Shown: one piece after another, positions 1 to 9,773 of the stretch
Numbering within the stretch: position 1 is the stretch's first letter
How the letters are laid out: every line of letters begins with the position of its first letter
From: Hyphomicrobium sp. CS1BSMeth3
GTDB taxonomy: Bacteria > Pseudomonadota > Alphaproteobacteria > Rhizobiales > Hyphomicrobiaceae
NCBI RefSeq assembly: GCF_900117415.1
Contig: NZ_FPEI01000004.1
Location: 124,001-188,000, forward strand
Direction of reading: 5' to 3'
DNA length: 64,000 nucleotides
Translations under genes and position numbers: made by a program
Notes under the pieces: model-generated
Told to the model about the DNA's origin: nothing
Databases searched by the model: none
Seen by the model: only the letters and a program-made list of their open reading frames with translations

Positions 1-656
1 GTGATTGCGAGGACGGTTTCGAGGGCGCCGGCCATCTGGTTTGCGCGCACGGTCGCGCCGAGCAGCATGAAGCGCTGGCGATCGAGACCTGCGGGCGCCG
101 CGGCGTGCGCGACGGCCTTGATCTTGTCGAAAGCGATCTCGACGCTCGAGTCACCTGCGAGATTGTGCCCGTCGCTCGGACGGACGTCCGAGAGCTTCAC
201 GAGTGCGACGACCGGACCAGACGGCCCATCAGCCAGCACGGCAATGTGCTCGGCGCTCTTGCCGAAGGGCACGTTGCGCGCCTTGCCCGTGAGCACGCCC
301 GCGGCGTCGATCTTCAATTCATCGGACCAGCGCGAGGGCGCGACGGTCATGGCGCCTGTCGGCGAGGAGAGGCCCGCCTCGGAAAGCAGCCAGCCTGCGA
401 GCAGCGTCTCGGCGAGCGGCACGGTCGCAGCAAAGCGGCCCGCCACCTTCACGACCTCGAAGCCGTCTGAGAGCGAGGCGCCGGCACCGCCGAGCGTGTC
501 GGGCACCCACGCGAGCGTCAGCCCGCTTTCTTCGAGCGAAGACCAAAGCGGCGCCTGCCAGCTCTCGTCCTTGGCTTGGTTAACAGTCTGCGGATCTGCA
601 AGATCCTCGAAAATACGTGCGGCCGTCTCCGCGACGATGGCGCTCGTCTCGCTCAC
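1..656 (-). CDS. Acyl-CoA dehydrogenase family protein, C-terminus cut off by the window edge
   Basis: The minus-strand frame opens with GTG at 656, preceded by a GGGGAG ribosome binding site, and runs off the window at base 1, so about 218 N-terminal residues are visible. An in-frame stop lies a short way upstream of the GTG. The protein has the helical N-terminal segment of acyl-CoA dehydrogenases, with a WVPDTLGGAGAS stretch near residues 49-60, followed by the middle beta-domain region. The sequence is divergent and resembles the small, degenerate partner subunits of two-subunit dehydrogenases (inference). Such flavoproteins oxidise acyl-CoA to enoyl-CoA. The catalytic and C-terminal FAD regions are outside the window, so activity cannot be judged. 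Confidence 0.8.
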   Translation of the reverse strand, partial: MSETSAIVAETAARIFEDLADPQTVNQAKDESWQAPLWSSLEESGLTLAWVPDTLGGAGASLSDGFEVVKVAGRFAATVPLAETLLAGWLLSEAGLSSPTGAMTVAPSRWSDELKIDAAGVLTGKARNVPFGKSAEHIAVLADGPSGPVVALVKLSDVRPSDGHNLAGDSSVEIAFDKIKAVAHAAAPAGLDRQRFMLLGATVRANQMAGALETVLAI

Positions 657-822
657 TTTGGCTCCCCACGGGACAGCTTGGCGATCTCACCGTGCGCCTG
701 TCCCCACGCCCGGTGACTTTGTCCGGACTTAGGGTTTGGCACCAAGAGGCCCGTGTTGGCAAGTGCGACGCGTAAAAATTGATCTGCCCGCTGCGCATAG
801 CGGGCTGCGTCCGCTTGTCACC

Positions 823-2355
823 TCACCACTCGGGCGGCGTCCAGCTCACGTCCTCGTCGAGCGGATAGGAGGGTCGCGGAATGCGCTGCCACTGGCGGCG
901 CTCCAGAACCGGTGATGTCAGCCCCTCCGTGTCGACCTCATAGACGTTCTGGGGCGGGAACCATGGGATGAAGCCCGAGCGGAAATGCCCGCGTGATTTG
1001 ACCACCACCGTCGCCGCCTTGCCGATATCGAGACCGAACATCTCGAAAAACATCGGATCCGCCGTCTGCATCCGGTCGGAAATGACGATCGCCGTCACGC
1101 CGCCGATCCTAAGCGCCGCCGAAGGGCCGAGGTGCATGGTGCGCCCCTGCGCATAGCCGAGCCGCCCGACGATCGTGCCATGGTGGAGACCGACCACTTC
1201 CGCGTCGACCTCGAAAGGCGCGTCGCAGGGAAGGCCCGCATGGCTGTTGAAACACGCACGAATGCGCGCGCCGACGCCGGCCTCATGCGCCATTTTCGCG
1301 AGCGGTGGATCGAAGAAGCTGCCGATCAGCACATTCTCCGCACCGGCCCACACGAGTGCCGAAAGCAGCTCGGTCGTACGTCCCGTCCCGCCGCCGCCCG
1401 GGTTGTCGCCGGAGTCCGAATAGATGACCGGCGGCCGGTTGGACTTGAGCGCAAGCTGCACGGCGTCCGAGAGCGGTGTGAGCTTCTTCCTGAAGCGCGC
1501 GTGATTGTTCCAGCCGAGCTCGGCAATCTCGCGCGCGAGCATCTGCGCACGCGCAACGTCACGCCGTGCCGTCACGACAATGGCGACGCCGTTCTTCTCG
1601 CTGTCGGAGAACACGAAGCCGCCGAAGAGCGAGACATTGAGAATGTCGCCGGCAAGCTCGGCGCGGCGGCGCGTGCCATAGTCGATCATCTCGCCGTAAG
1701 GGCCGCTCGCGGTGAGCAGGTTCACGGAGGCCGGCGTCAGCGGCAGGCGGATGAAGGCGGACTTGGGATCGGCGAGGCCCGCAAGCATCAGACGGAGCGC
1801 GAGGGCTGCCTCCTCGCCGCGCTCCACGTAGTCCACGTGCGGGTTGGTGCGGTAGCCGACAATGAGATCGCACTGCTCGACCATGCGCTCGGAGATGTTC
1901 CCGTGCAGATCGAGCGTGACGACGACCCGCGCCTTGGGCCCTGCGATCTCGCGCGCGAGTGCGATCAGCTCGCCGTCGGGATCATCGCGGTCGGTTGCGA
2001 TCATGGCGCCGTGGTTGGCGACATAAACGGCATCGAGCGGTCCTGCTTCGGCGAGCCCCTTGCGGCAGATCGCGAGGTACTTGTCCATGAGCGCGCCGTC
2101 GATCGGCCCGTGCGGATGGCAGCCCGCCAGCAGGATCGGTACGGGCTCCCATGGGCCGGTCGCGTCCATGGTTTTCACGAACGCTGCGGCCTCGCCCATG
2201 ATCGAGGGATTAGCCTCGCGCGACCGCTCCAGGATCGCCGCGCCTTCGAGCTGGTAGAAGTCCTTGAAGTCCTGCTCGTAGGCGACGGGCGCCTGACGGT
2301 TGCTCTCGAGCCAGACACCGATGATGGCGACGCGGGGCGGGGCAATGTCGGTCAT
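823..2355 (-). CDS. M81 family metallopeptidase (MlrC / microcystinase C-like)
   Basis: A protein of 510 residues that matches the MlrC family (M81 peptidase N-terminal domain plus MlrC C-terminal domain), to which the last enzyme of microcystin degradation belongs. Probable zinc ligands are Asp149 and His151 in TLDLHGNISE and His173 in TNPHVDY; a YVANHGAM motif lies at about 111-118. I start at 2355 because AGGAGAG sits just upstream; an open frame continues further upstream into glpD without a good binding site. The gene lies 49 bases downstream of glpD on the same strand and may be co-transcribed. In most proteobacteria such proteins act on unknown small peptides or amides; microcystin breakdown should not be assumed. 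Confidence 0.87.
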   Translation of the reverse strand: MTDIAPPRVAIIGVWLESNRQAPVAYEQDFKDFYQLEGAAILERSREANPSIMGEAAAFVKTMDATGPWEPVPILLAGCHPHGPIDGALMDKYLAICRKGLAEAGPLDAVYVANHGAMIATDRDDPDGELIALAREIAGPKARVVVTLDLHGNISERMVEQCDLIVGYRTNPHVDYVERGEEAALALRLMLAGLADPKSAFIRLPLTPASVNLLTASGPYGEMIDYGTRRRAELAGDILNVSLFGGFVFSDSEKNGVAIVVTARRDVARAQMLAREIAELGWNNHARFRKKLTPLSDAVQLALKSNRPPVIYSDSGDNPGGGGTGRTTELLSALVWAGAENVLIGSFFDPPLAKMAHEAGVGARIRACFNSHAGLPCDAPFEVDAEVVGLHHGTIVGRLGYAQGRTMHLGPSAALRIGGVTAIVISDRMQTADPMFFEMFGLDIGKAATVVVKSRGHFRSGFIPWFPPQNVYEVDTEGLTSPVLERRQWQRIPRPSYPLDEDVSWTPPEW

Positions 2356-2404
2356 GATCGCGGGGCTCTCCTGTTTCTTGTTCTGCTGATCGCGCCGCTC
2401 GCCT

Positions 2405-3925
2405 TCAAAGCAAAGCTGCGATGGCATCCATGACGCGTGCGCGCTCGTCGGCGCCGAGGTGGAGCCCGGCCTTGGTTCGCCGCCAGAGGATGTCCTCGGC
2501 GCTCGCGGCCCACTCGTGCTCCTTGAGATAGACGACCTCACGCTCGGTGAGGCTCGGCCCGAGAAGAGCCCCCATATCGGCGAGACTGCGCGCATCGCCA
2601 ATCACGGCCGGCACGCGGGCGCCATGACGGCGGGCAAGTCGCACGAGGTAGGGACGCTCGAAGCCCGGATACTGCTGCCCGAGGCGCACAACAAACTGCT
2701 GGAAGGCAGCGACCGGAGATGCGGCGAGGCGGCCGCTCTCGACAAGATCGCCGCCTGGGAGCGGCGCCCCGGCAGTCCAGGCCGGGCCCATGCCTGCAAG
2801 ATGCGGGCGCAGGCGTTCGAGCGCCTCCTCGGCAAGGCGGCGGTACGTCGTCACCTTGCCGCCCATGACCGTCAGCAGCGGCGGCACGCCGGCGGATGCC
2901 GTGAGTTCGAGATGATAGTCGCGCGTGACGGCCGAGGGGTTGTCCGACTGGTCGTCGTAGAGTGGCCGGACGCCCGAATAAGCCCAGACGACCTCCTGGC
3001 GCTGAAGCGGCGTGCGGAAGAAGCGGCTCGCAAGGTCGAGCAGGTAGGCGATCTCGCTTTCGTCGATGGTGACTGACGCAGGATCGCCGTCATAGGCCAC
3101 ATCGGTCGTGCCGATGAGCGTGAAATGCTCCTCGTAGGGAAGCGCGAAAACGATCCGGCCGTCGGTATTCTGCATGAGGTAGGCATCGTCGGCGCCGGCA
3201 ATACGCGGCACTATGACGTGGCTCCCCTTCACGAGGCGCAGGCGCGGAGCTGCGGCGCTGTCGATGAGGCCGCCGACCTTGTCCACCCAGGGGCCGGCAG
3301 CATTGACGAGCGCGCGCGCCCTGATCTCGCGTTCCTGTGCGCCATTGCGGATCATGATCCGCCAGAGCGCCCCTTCTGCCCGCACGGCCGTGACCTGATG
3401 GCGCGGCAGGATTTCCGCGCCGCGCTCCGCCGCCGCCTGCGCATTCAGAATGACAAGGCGGGCATCATCCACCCAGCAATCCCAGTAGGCGAAGCCGCGT
3501 GTGAGCTCGGGCTTGAGCGGGCGGCCACCAGGTTCGCGCGTGAGATCCAGCGCGGCGGATCCCGGCACGGCCTTACGCCGATAGAGGTGGTCGTAGAGAA
3601 AGAGGCCGGCCCGCAGCATCCAGGCCGGACGCTGGCCCGGCATGTGCGGGAGCACGAAGCGCAGCGGCCAGATGATGTGAGGTGCCTTGGCCAACAGCAC
3701 CTCGCGCTCTCCGAGCGCTTCACGCACGAGGCGGAAAGCATAGTGCTCGAGGTAGCGCAGGCCGCCGTGGACGAGCTTGGAGCTTGCCGAGCTCGTCGCG
3801 CCGCCGAGGTCGCCCATGTCGGCGAGCAGGACCGTCAGTCCGCGACCGGCGGCATCTGCTGCGATTCCGCAACCGTTTATCCCGCCACCGATGATCGCGA
3901 GATCATATGCATCAGGAGGTCGCAC
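2405..3925 (-). CDS. glpD: Aerobic glycerol-3-phosphate dehydrogenase
   Basis: A protein of 506 residues that oxidises sn-glycerol 3-phosphate to dihydroxyacetone phosphate and passes electrons to quinone at the inner membrane. The N-terminal dinucleotide-binding motif IIGGGINGCGIA is at about 11-22, followed by the GATSSASSKLVHGGLRYLE signature of GlpD-type FAD proteins near 42-60. The C-terminal DAO_C domain carries the usual EWA...DILWRRTKAGL segment close to the end. Length and domain order match GlpD. The start is GTG at 3925 with only a weak binding site. No glycerol kinase or glycerol ABC transporter is nearby; the downstream neighbour is the M81 peptidase gene. Confidence 0.95.
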   Translation of the reverse strand: MRPPDAYDLAIIGGGINGCGIAADAAGRGLTVLLADMGDLGGATSSASSKLVHGGLRYLEHYAFRLVREALGEREVLLAKAPHIIWPLRFVLPHMPGQRPAWMLRAGLFLYDHLYRRKAVPGSAALDLTREPGGRPLKPELTRGFAYWDCWVDDARLVILNAQAAAERGAEILPRHQVTAVRAEGALWRIMIRNGAQEREIRARALVNAAGPWVDKVGGLIDSAAAPRLRLVKGSHVIVPRIAGADDAYLMQNTDGRIVFALPYEEHFTLIGTTDVAYDGDPASVTIDESEIAYLLDLASRFFRTPLQRQEVVWAYSGVRPLYDDQSDNPSAVTRDYHLELTASAGVPPLLTVMGGKVTTYRRLAEEALERLRPHLAGMGPAWTAGAPLPGGDLVESGRLAASPVAAFQQFVVRLGQQYPGFERPYLVRLARRHGARVPAVIGDARSLADMGALLGPSLTEREVVYLKEHEWAASAEDILWRRTKAGLHLGADERARVMDAIAALL

Positions 3926-4143
3926 GGGTCAGGGCCTGTCGCTCGGGCTCGTGCCGCCCTCCAGAAGCCCCGGTCGCGGTTCAACCGGGCCATCATGACG
4001 GGCGGCAGCTTCCATAGGGATGCCTGTAACCCAACCGCCCCCGCTAAGCTAGCCTCGACTGGGGGCTCAGGGTCCTGTTGGCTGCAATGCAACAGCCGTG
4101 CAGCACCGCGCCGCGAGATCAGGCGAAGTCTTCGACGATCGCG

Positions 4144-5118
4144 CTAGTTCAGCTTCATGACCTGGATGATTGCCGGGCCGAGAATGACGATGAACAGCAC
4201 CGGCAGGAAGAAAACGATCATCGGAACGGTCAGCTTAGGGGGCAGCGCCGCGGCCTTGCGCTCGGCCTCCGACATGCGCATGTCGCGGTTCTCCTTGGCC
4301 ATCACGCGCAGGGCCTGACCGACGGGCGTTCCGTAGCGCTCCGCCTGGATGAGCGCGGTGGCGACAGCCTTGATGCCGGCGATGCCCGTGCGCTTGCCGA
4401 GATTCTCGAAGGCAGCGCGCCGTTCCTGCAGATAGGAGAGCTCGGCCGTGGTCAGGCTGAACTCCTCCGCGAGCTCGAGCGACTGGCTGGAGACCTCCTT
4501 GGATACTTTGCCGAAGGCCGCCTCGATCGACATGCCCGCCTGCACGCAGATGAGCAGCATGTCGAGCGCGTCCGGAAATGCTTGCGAGATCGAGGCCTGC
4601 CGCTTCTGGACGAGGTTCTTGAGGAACACGTTCGGCAGGTAGAAGCCGCAGTAGCCCGCCGCGATCGCCATGCCGAATTTCGCAATCGGCGGATGCTGGA
4701 GGTTCAGGATGCCGAAGAGATAAATGAGTGCCACGATGGTGACGATGATCGGCATCACGAGGCGGAAGAACATGTAGGCCACAAGCGGCGCCTGGCCGCG
4801 CAGGCCCGCCATCTTCAGGAGGTCGCGCACCTCGTCGGTGTCAAATGCCTTGCGCAGATTGAGCCGGTTCACAATCTCCTGCATGAAGCCTTTCGGCGTC
4901 TGCCGCAGGCGACCAGCCTGACCTTCTCTCGAGAACTCCGCCATGCGGGCCGCGCGCATCTTGTCGCGCTCGGTTGCCATGGACTTCATGCGGAATGCCA
5001 TGCGGTCGCGCGAAAGAAGCGGCATGGCGACCGTCAAGACCGTCGCGAAGGTTGCGGCAGCCGCGAGGAGCATCACCAGCAACTGCGGGCTCATGAAGGC
5101 TTCGATGAGATCGACCAT
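4144..5118 (-). CDS. tadC: Tad pilus inner-membrane protein TadC (type II secretion F domain)
   Basis: A protein of 324 residues with a T2SSF domain. It has an N-terminal hydrophobic segment (about 10-32), a charged cytoplasmic linker, two central membrane helices near 100-150, the conserved helical core (CVQAGMSIEAAFGKVSKE), and a C-terminal membrane helix ending in IIQVMKLN. With TadB it forms the inner-membrane platform on which the CpaF ATPase drives Flp pilus assembly. The start at 5118 follows AAGGAG; a longer upstream frame has no such site. It is the last gene of the minus-strand cpa/tad run, 50 bases after tadB. No tadD, tadE, tadF or tadG follows in this window. Confidence 0.92.
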   Translation of the reverse strand: MVDLIEAFMSPQLLVMLLAAAATFATVLTVAMPLLSRDRMAFRMKSMATERDKMRAARMAEFSREGQAGRLRQTPKGFMQEIVNRLNLRKAFDTDEVRDLLKMAGLRGQAPLVAYMFFRLVMPIIVTIVALIYLFGILNLQHPPIAKFGMAIAAGYCGFYLPNVFLKNLVQKRQASISQAFPDALDMLLICVQAGMSIEAAFGKVSKEVSSQSLELAEEFSLTTAELSYLQERRAAFENLGKRTGIAGIKAVATALIQAERYGTPVGQALRVMAKENRDMRMSEAERKAAALPPKLTVPMIVFFLPVLFIVILGPAIIQVMKLN

Positions 5119-5168
5119 GGTCCCCGGTCTCCTTTCGCTCGCCGCAGCACGCAGGCTGCACGGGCGGC

Positions 5169-6167
5169 TCAATACTTGAAGTTGATCATCTTCTTCATCA
5201 CGAGGACACCGCAGGTCATCCAGATTGCCGCGCAAAGCAACAGGAACTGCCCCATCTTTGCCGTGAACAGGATCTTGATGTAGTTCGGCGTCGAGAAGTA
5301 CACCATCAGCATCACGGCAAACGGCAGAGCCGCGAGCACGCCCGCCGAGGCCTTGGCTTCCGCCGACAGCGCCTTCACCTTTGCCTGCATGCGCTTTCTG
5401 TCGCGAAGCACGCCGGAAAGATTACCCAGAGCCTCGGAGAGGTTGCCGCCCGCCTGCTGCTGGATGGAAATGACGATCGCGAAGAAGTTCACTTCAGGGA
5501 GCGGCATCCGATCCATCATGCGCTCGAAGCATTCGGAGAGCGGCACGCCGACGCGCTGCTGCTCGACCAGCTCCTTGAACTCCTCCTTGATCGGCGACGG
5601 ACTCTCGCGCGCAATGATGTTGAGGCACTCGTTCAGCGGCAAGCCCGACTTCACACCGCGCACGATGACATCGATCGAGTTGGCGAACTCGTCGAGGAAC
5701 TTCGACTGACGCCGCTTGATCATGCGGTTGACGACCCAGCGCGGCAGTCCGAAGACGCCGACGAATGCGACGGCAAGTGAGATGAGCGGGGTCATGCCCG
5801 GCAGCGACACAAACGTGATCGTTCCAAAAGCCGCGCCCGCAACGATACTCGCAAGCCAGAAGACACGTGGCGTGACATCGAGGCCGGCGCGCTCGAGACG
5901 CTTGCGCATCGTCAGCTTCTCGCGCTGCTTCTGCTTCTGCTCGAGCTCTTTCAACGTGTCGGCGACCTGCCGACGACGGTTGCTGATCTGCTCCGCCTGG
6001 GCATTGCGGACCGCACGCTTGGTCTTGTTCTCCGTGACGCCCTGGATACGCTTTTCGGTCCTCGTAGAGCCCGACAGCAGCGGATAGGCGAGAATGTAGA
6101 TGATGGCCGCTGCGGAAAGCGCAGCGAGCCCGACGAGCCCGAGCTGCATCACCTCAGGATCAAGCAT
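5169..6167 (-). CDS. tadB: Tad pilus inner-membrane protein TadB (type II secretion F domain)
   Basis: A protein of 332 residues and paralogue of TadC, with an N-terminal helix (about 8-32), a basic coiled linker rich in K, R and E (about 38-88), two membrane helices near 100-145, the T2SSF core containing VRGVKSGLPLNECLNIIARE, and two C-terminal membrane helices. It should form the pilus motor platform with TadC. Its ATG at 6167 lies inside the end of cpaF: the two genes overlap by 8 bases, which implies translational coupling. A longer frame extending into cpaF was rejected because the coupled start is in the standard place for this pair. Confidence 0.93.
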   Translation of the reverse strand: MLDPEVMQLGLVGLAALSAAAIIYILAYPLLSGSTRTEKRIQGVTENKTKRAVRNAQAEQISNRRRQVADTLKELEQKQKQREKLTMRKRLERAGLDVTPRVFWLASIVAGAAFGTITFVSLPGMTPLISLAVAFVGVFGLPRWVVNRMIKRRQSKFLDEFANSIDVIVRGVKSGLPLNECLNIIARESPSPIKEEFKELVEQQRVGVPLSECFERMMDRMPLPEVNFFAIVISIQQQAGGNLSEALGNLSGVLRDRKRMQAKVKALSAEAKASAGVLAALPFAVMLMVYFSTPNYIKILFTAKMGQFLLLCAAIWMTCGVLVMKKMINFKY

Positions 6168-7650
6168 CGGCCTCTCCCATCGTCCGGCCCATGGAGTCGA
6201 GAACTTCCGAGTTCGCCAATGCCCGCGAGAGCTTCTCGGTCTCGTTGTAGTACTCGGCCCGCTCCCAGAAGCGCGGGCGCGCAATGCCGGTCGAGCGATG
6301 GCGGCCGATGATCTTGCCGTTCGTGTCCTCGCCCGTGATTTCGAAGACGATCAGATTTTGCAGCGTGACCACATCACCTTCCATACCCACGACCTCGGTG
6401 ATGTGCGTGATCTTGCGCGAGCCGTCGCGCAGACGCGACGCCTGGATGATGATGTCGATCGAGCCGACGATCATCTCGCGAATGGTCCTGGTCGGAAGCG
6501 AGTAACCGCCCATCATGATCATGGATTCGAGACGGCTGATGGCTTCACGGGGGCTGTTCGAGTGCAGCGTGCCCATGGAACCGTCATGGCCCGTATTCAT
6601 GGCCTGCAGCAGATCGAAGGCCTCTGGTCCGCGGACCTCGCCGACGATGATCCGCTCAGGCCGCATACGCAGGCAGTTCTTGACGAGGTCGCGCATCGTG
6701 ATCTCGCCTTCGCCTTCTAGGTTCGGCGGGCGCGTCTCGAGGCGGACCACGTGAGGCTGCTGGAGCTGGAGCTCCGCGGAGTCCTCGCAGGTGATGATGC
6801 GCTCGTCGGCATCGATCGAGCCGGTCATGCAGTTGAGCAGCGTCGTCTTGCCCGAGCCGGTACCGCCGGAGATGAGGATGTTGCAGCGGACGCGGCCGAT
6901 GACTTCGAGGATCGCCTTCGCGTCGGGCGTGATCGATCCGAACTGGACGAGCTGCTCGAGCTTGAGGCGATCCTTCTTGAACTTACGAATGGTGAGCGCG
7001 GGGCCGTCGATCGCGAGCGGCGGCGCGATGACGTTCACGCGGCTGCCATCGGGGAGGCGCGCGTCGCATATCGGCGAGCTTTCGTCGACACGCCGGCCGA
7101 CCTGGCTGACAATGCGCTGGCAGATGTTCATGAGCTGCGCATTGTCGGCAAAGCGCACGCCCGTCTTCTGCACCTTGCCGTTGACTTCGATGAAGGTCGT
7201 GCCAGCGCCATTGACCATGATGTCGGCGATGTCGTCGCGGGCGAGCAACGGCTCGAGCGGACCATAGCCGAGCACGTCGTTGCAGATGTCCTCGAGCAGC
7301 TCCTCCTGCTCGGCGATGGACATCACGACATTCTTGAGCTGGATGATCTCGCCGACGATGTCGCGGATCTCCTCGCGCGCCGCGGCGGCCTCGAGCTTGG
7401 CGAGCTGCGTGAGGTCGATCGTGTCGATCAGCGCGTTGAAGACCGACGTCTTGACGTCGTAGTACTCCTCCGAGTGGCGGCGTGCCTGCTCGATCGGATC
7501 AATGCGTGCAGGAGCCGGAGGCGCAACTGCAGTCGACCGCGGAGCAGCCGCCGCTGCCCGCTGCGGTTCCGCGGGGACAGGCGCACCGGCCGCCGGCTGG
7601 GGGACCGTTGGGCGCGGTGCACTCGGATCGTTTGAACGCCTGCCGAACAT
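6160..7650 (-). CDS. cpaF: Flp pilus assembly ATPase CpaF/TadA
   Basis: A hexameric secretion ATPase of 496 residues from the VirB11/PulE family that powers Flp pilus extension. It has a Pro/Ala-rich N-terminus (about 10-50), a helical N-terminal domain, a Walker A motif [10 protein letters not shown] at about 261-270, an Asp box around 286-294, Walker B IIVGEVRG at 334-341, and a His box [13 protein letters not shown] at 353-365. I place the start at ATG 7650 because AAGGAG lies 8 bases before it; an in-frame GTG three codons earlier sits on top of that binding site. The binding site overlaps the stop codon region of cpaE, and the 3' end overlaps tadB, so the three are translated as a unit. 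Confidence 0.96.
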   Translation of the reverse strand: MFGRRSNDPSAPRPTVPQPAAGAPVPAEPQRAAAAAPRSTAVAPPAPARIDPIEQARRHSEEYYDVKTSVFNALIDTIDLTQLAKLEAAAAREEIRDIVGEIIQLKNVVMSIAEQEELLEDICNDVLGYGPLEPLLARDDIADIMVNGAGTTFIEVNGKVQKTGVRFADNAQLMNICQRIVSQVGRRVDESSPICDARLPDGSRVNVIAPPLAIDGPALTIRKFKKDRLKLEQLVQFGSITPDAKAILEVIGRVRCNILISGGTGSGKTTLLNCMTGSIDADERIITCEDSAELQLQQPHVVRLETRPPNLEGEGEITMRDLVKNCLRMRPERIIVGEVRGPEAFDLLQAMNTGHDGSMGTLHSNSPREAISRLESMIMMGGYSLPTRTIREMIVGSIDIIIQASRLRDGSRKITHITEVVGMEGDVVTLQNLIVFEITGEDTNGKIIGRHRSTGIARPRFWERAEYYNETEKLSRALANSEVLDSMGRTMGEADA

Positions 7651-7662
7651 GCCAGCCACTCC

Positions 7663-8937
7663 TTAGCGCTTCAGTCTCAGCTTCTCGAGAATGCTGCCGA
7701 GCCCGCCGGAAGCCTTGTCGGATTTGTGCTCGCGGCGCCCGGTGAGAGCCATCGCGATCTCGTGGATCGCCGGTACGGCCTTTGACTTCGGTGCCATCTC
7801 CTCGATCATCTGACCGTTGTTGGCGGCCTGACCGAAGACCTCGCAGTCGAACTCGATGATCGCCGACGCCTTGGTGCCCATCGCCGACTCGAAATCCTTG
7901 ATCGAGATCTCGGGACGCTTCGGCACACCAACCATGCTCAGCACCAGCATCGGCGGCTTGTCGTTGTGGCGCGCCTGCTTGACGAGATCGAACATGTTCT
8001 TGGCATTGCGCAGATTTGCGAGATCCGGCGCGGCCGTGATGATCACGCTGTCGGCGTTGAGGACCATGCGCTTGGTCCACTCCGTCCACATGTGCGGAAC
8101 GTCGAGCCCGACGTAGGGCACGTTCTGGCGCACGACGTCGAGAACCAGATCGCAGGCATCCGCCGAGAGATCGTACTCGCGATCGAGGGCACCGGGTGCC
8201 GCAAAGATGCTCAAGTATTCGGAGCACTTCGTCAGCAGGCGATCGAGAAGAACCTCGTCGAGGCGCTCCGGCGTGGAGATCGCATCGGCAATGCCCTGCA
8301 CGGGATCCTGATTGAAGTCGAGGCCCGCGGTACCGAACGGCAGATCGAGGTCGGCGATCACCACCGACTGCTTCATCATCTCCGAGATGGTCCACGACAC
8401 GTTGTGGCAGATCGTGCTCGAACCAACACCACCCTTGGCGCCGACGAAGGCGTAGACGCTGCCGACTGGATCCGCCTGCGGGTCGTTGTAGAGGTTCGAG
8501 AGGCTTTCCATGAGCTGGAGCGGCGCGATCGGCGCGATCAGATACTCGCTGACCCCGCGGCGCAGCACCTCGCGATAGAGCGCGACGTCATTGGTGTGAC
8601 CGATCACGATGACCTTCGTGCCGGAGTCGCACGATTCCGCGAGGCGATCGAGCTCGGCGAGGAACTCACGCTGCGCCAGCGTCGATTCGATGATGATCAG
8701 GTTCGGCGTCGGGCTTTCCTGATAGTGCGCGACGGCAGCCTGCACACCGCCCATATGCACGCTGACGTGCGTCTTCATGAGACGGCGATCCTCGGCGGCG
8801 ACCTGCACCACGTCGGCCATCTCGGGACGCTCGCAGAACGCCTGGATCGAAATGCGCGGGATCGGGCGCGCGCGGTCCGAGATCCGCTCGTCGACGGCCT
8901 CCTCCACTTCCTCCAGTCTGGCAAGCTCGCGGCTCAT
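7663..8937 (-). CDS. cpaE: Pilus assembly protein CpaE (TadZ), ParA/MinD-type ATPase
   Basis: A protein of 424 residues. Residues about 30-150 form a receiver-like (atypical response regulator) domain, with LIIIEST at the position of the phosphoacceptor strand. From about 160 a ParA/MinD-like P-loop domain begins with GAKGGVGSST (166-175), in which the second lysine-type position of the usual KGGxGKT is Ser, as is common in CpaE proteins. In Caulobacter and Aggregatibacter this protein directs the pilus machine to the cell pole. It sits between cpaD and cpaF with very short spacing. Confidence 0.93.
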   Translation of the reverse strand: MSRELARLEEVEEAVDERISDRARPIPRISIQAFCERPEMADVVQVAAEDRRLMKTHVSVHMGGVQAAVAHYQESPTPNLIIIESTLAQREFLAELDRLAESCDSGTKVIVIGHTNDVALYREVLRRGVSEYLIAPIAPLQLMESLSNLYNDPQADPVGSVYAFVGAKGGVGSSTICHNVSWTISEMMKQSVVIADLDLPFGTAGLDFNQDPVQGIADAISTPERLDEVLLDRLLTKCSEYLSIFAAPGALDREYDLSADACDLVLDVVRQNVPYVGLDVPHMWTEWTKRMVLNADSVIITAAPDLANLRNAKNMFDLVKQARHNDKPPMLVLSMVGVPKRPEISIKDFESAMGTKASAIIEFDCEVFGQAANNGQMIEEMAPKSKAVPAIHEIAMALTGRREHKSDKASGGLGSILEKLRLKR

Positions 8938-9002
8938 AGTCTTGTCCTCGCTTACATTCGTTCGTTGTTGGTCGGCCCTCGGATCGAGCGGCCTCGCGTT
9001 CG

Positions 9003-9746
9003 TTATCTGGCTATGGGCCCCAACCGCTCGTCGCCCGACTTCGCGGCGCCCGCCGGCAGGCCTTTGACGTACCGGCCGTGCACCACTTCGCGACGGTCTG
9101 CGGGAGCCGGCGTCATGGTCCGCGGGCCGAGCAGATCAGCGGGATTGGCAACCTGCACCGCAAGATTGCGCTGCGAGGCGCAGCCGAAGTTCGCGTACGG
9201 CAGGTTCTTGCGATCATGCGCCAGGTTGTCCGGCCAGTGACCGCACTCGGGCGCCTCGGCGACGAAGCGGGCATACGAGATCTTGATGGGCGCGCTTGCT
9301 TCGCGGCCCGCGCGGTAGGGGCGCACCTGGATGTTCGCCTCGTCGATGCCCGCATCGCGCACGATCGCGCGGAGATCTGCGAGCGCGCGGACCGACGAGA
9401 CTTCGTTGTCACTACCGCTCGGCACGCCAATCGCGAGACGGCCAGCCTCCGTACCCGAACTGCGATAGTTGCGGAAGAAGTGAATGGCCTGCGCGCGCTG
9501 CGCGGGCGTCAGTCCGCCGGCCCCGGCGGCAACGCGCAGCGTCAGGTTCGCCGGCTGATCCGTCACGACGATGGGGTGGCGCTGACGCGCATCGATCATC
9601 GCCCAGCTCGCCACGTGAACACCCGGTTCCTCTTCGCCCGGCCGGCAGCCGGAGAGCCCGGTGGCAATGGTTGCGAGCATCAGACCGGTCGCAACAGTAC
9701 CCGCTGGAGCGAGCAGGCGCGCACGAAGGGACTTCTTGGCCGTCAT
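9003..9746 (-). CDS. cpaD: Pilus assembly lipoprotein CpaD
   Basis: A protein of 247 residues that begins with a basic N-terminus and a hydrophobic stretch ending in a lipobox LSGC with Cys34 as the predicted lipidation site, so an outer-membrane lipoprotein. The body contains the CpaD-family pattern with ECGHWPDNL, NFGCASQRNLAVQVANPADL and LGPRTMTPAP, and two conserved Cys-containing segments. CpaD is thought to support the CpaC secretin. The start at 9746 is preceded by CGGAG. It follows cpaC by 27 bases and precedes cpaE by 65. Confidence 0.93.
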   Translation of the reverse strand: MTAKKSLRARLLAPAGTVATGLMLATIATGLSGCRPGEEEPGVHVASWAMIDARQRHPIVVTDQPANLTLRVAAGAGGLTPAQRAQAIHFFRNYRSSGTEAGRLAIGVPSGSDNEVSSVRALADLRAIVRDAGIDEANIQVRPYRAGREASAPIKISYARFVAEAPECGHWPDNLAHDRKNLPYANFGCASQRNLAVQVANPADLLGPRTMTPAPADRREVVHGRYVKGLPAGAAKSGDERLGPIAR

Positions 9747-9773
9747 GATACGTCTCCGTCGATCCTGCTCTGC

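Noticed and set aside
1132-2433. Long open frame of 433 codons on the plus strand, antisense to the M81 gene
   Set aside because: It is rich in Arg and His without any domain pattern, as expected from the reverse of high-GC codons. The minus-strand gene has clear M81 motifs.
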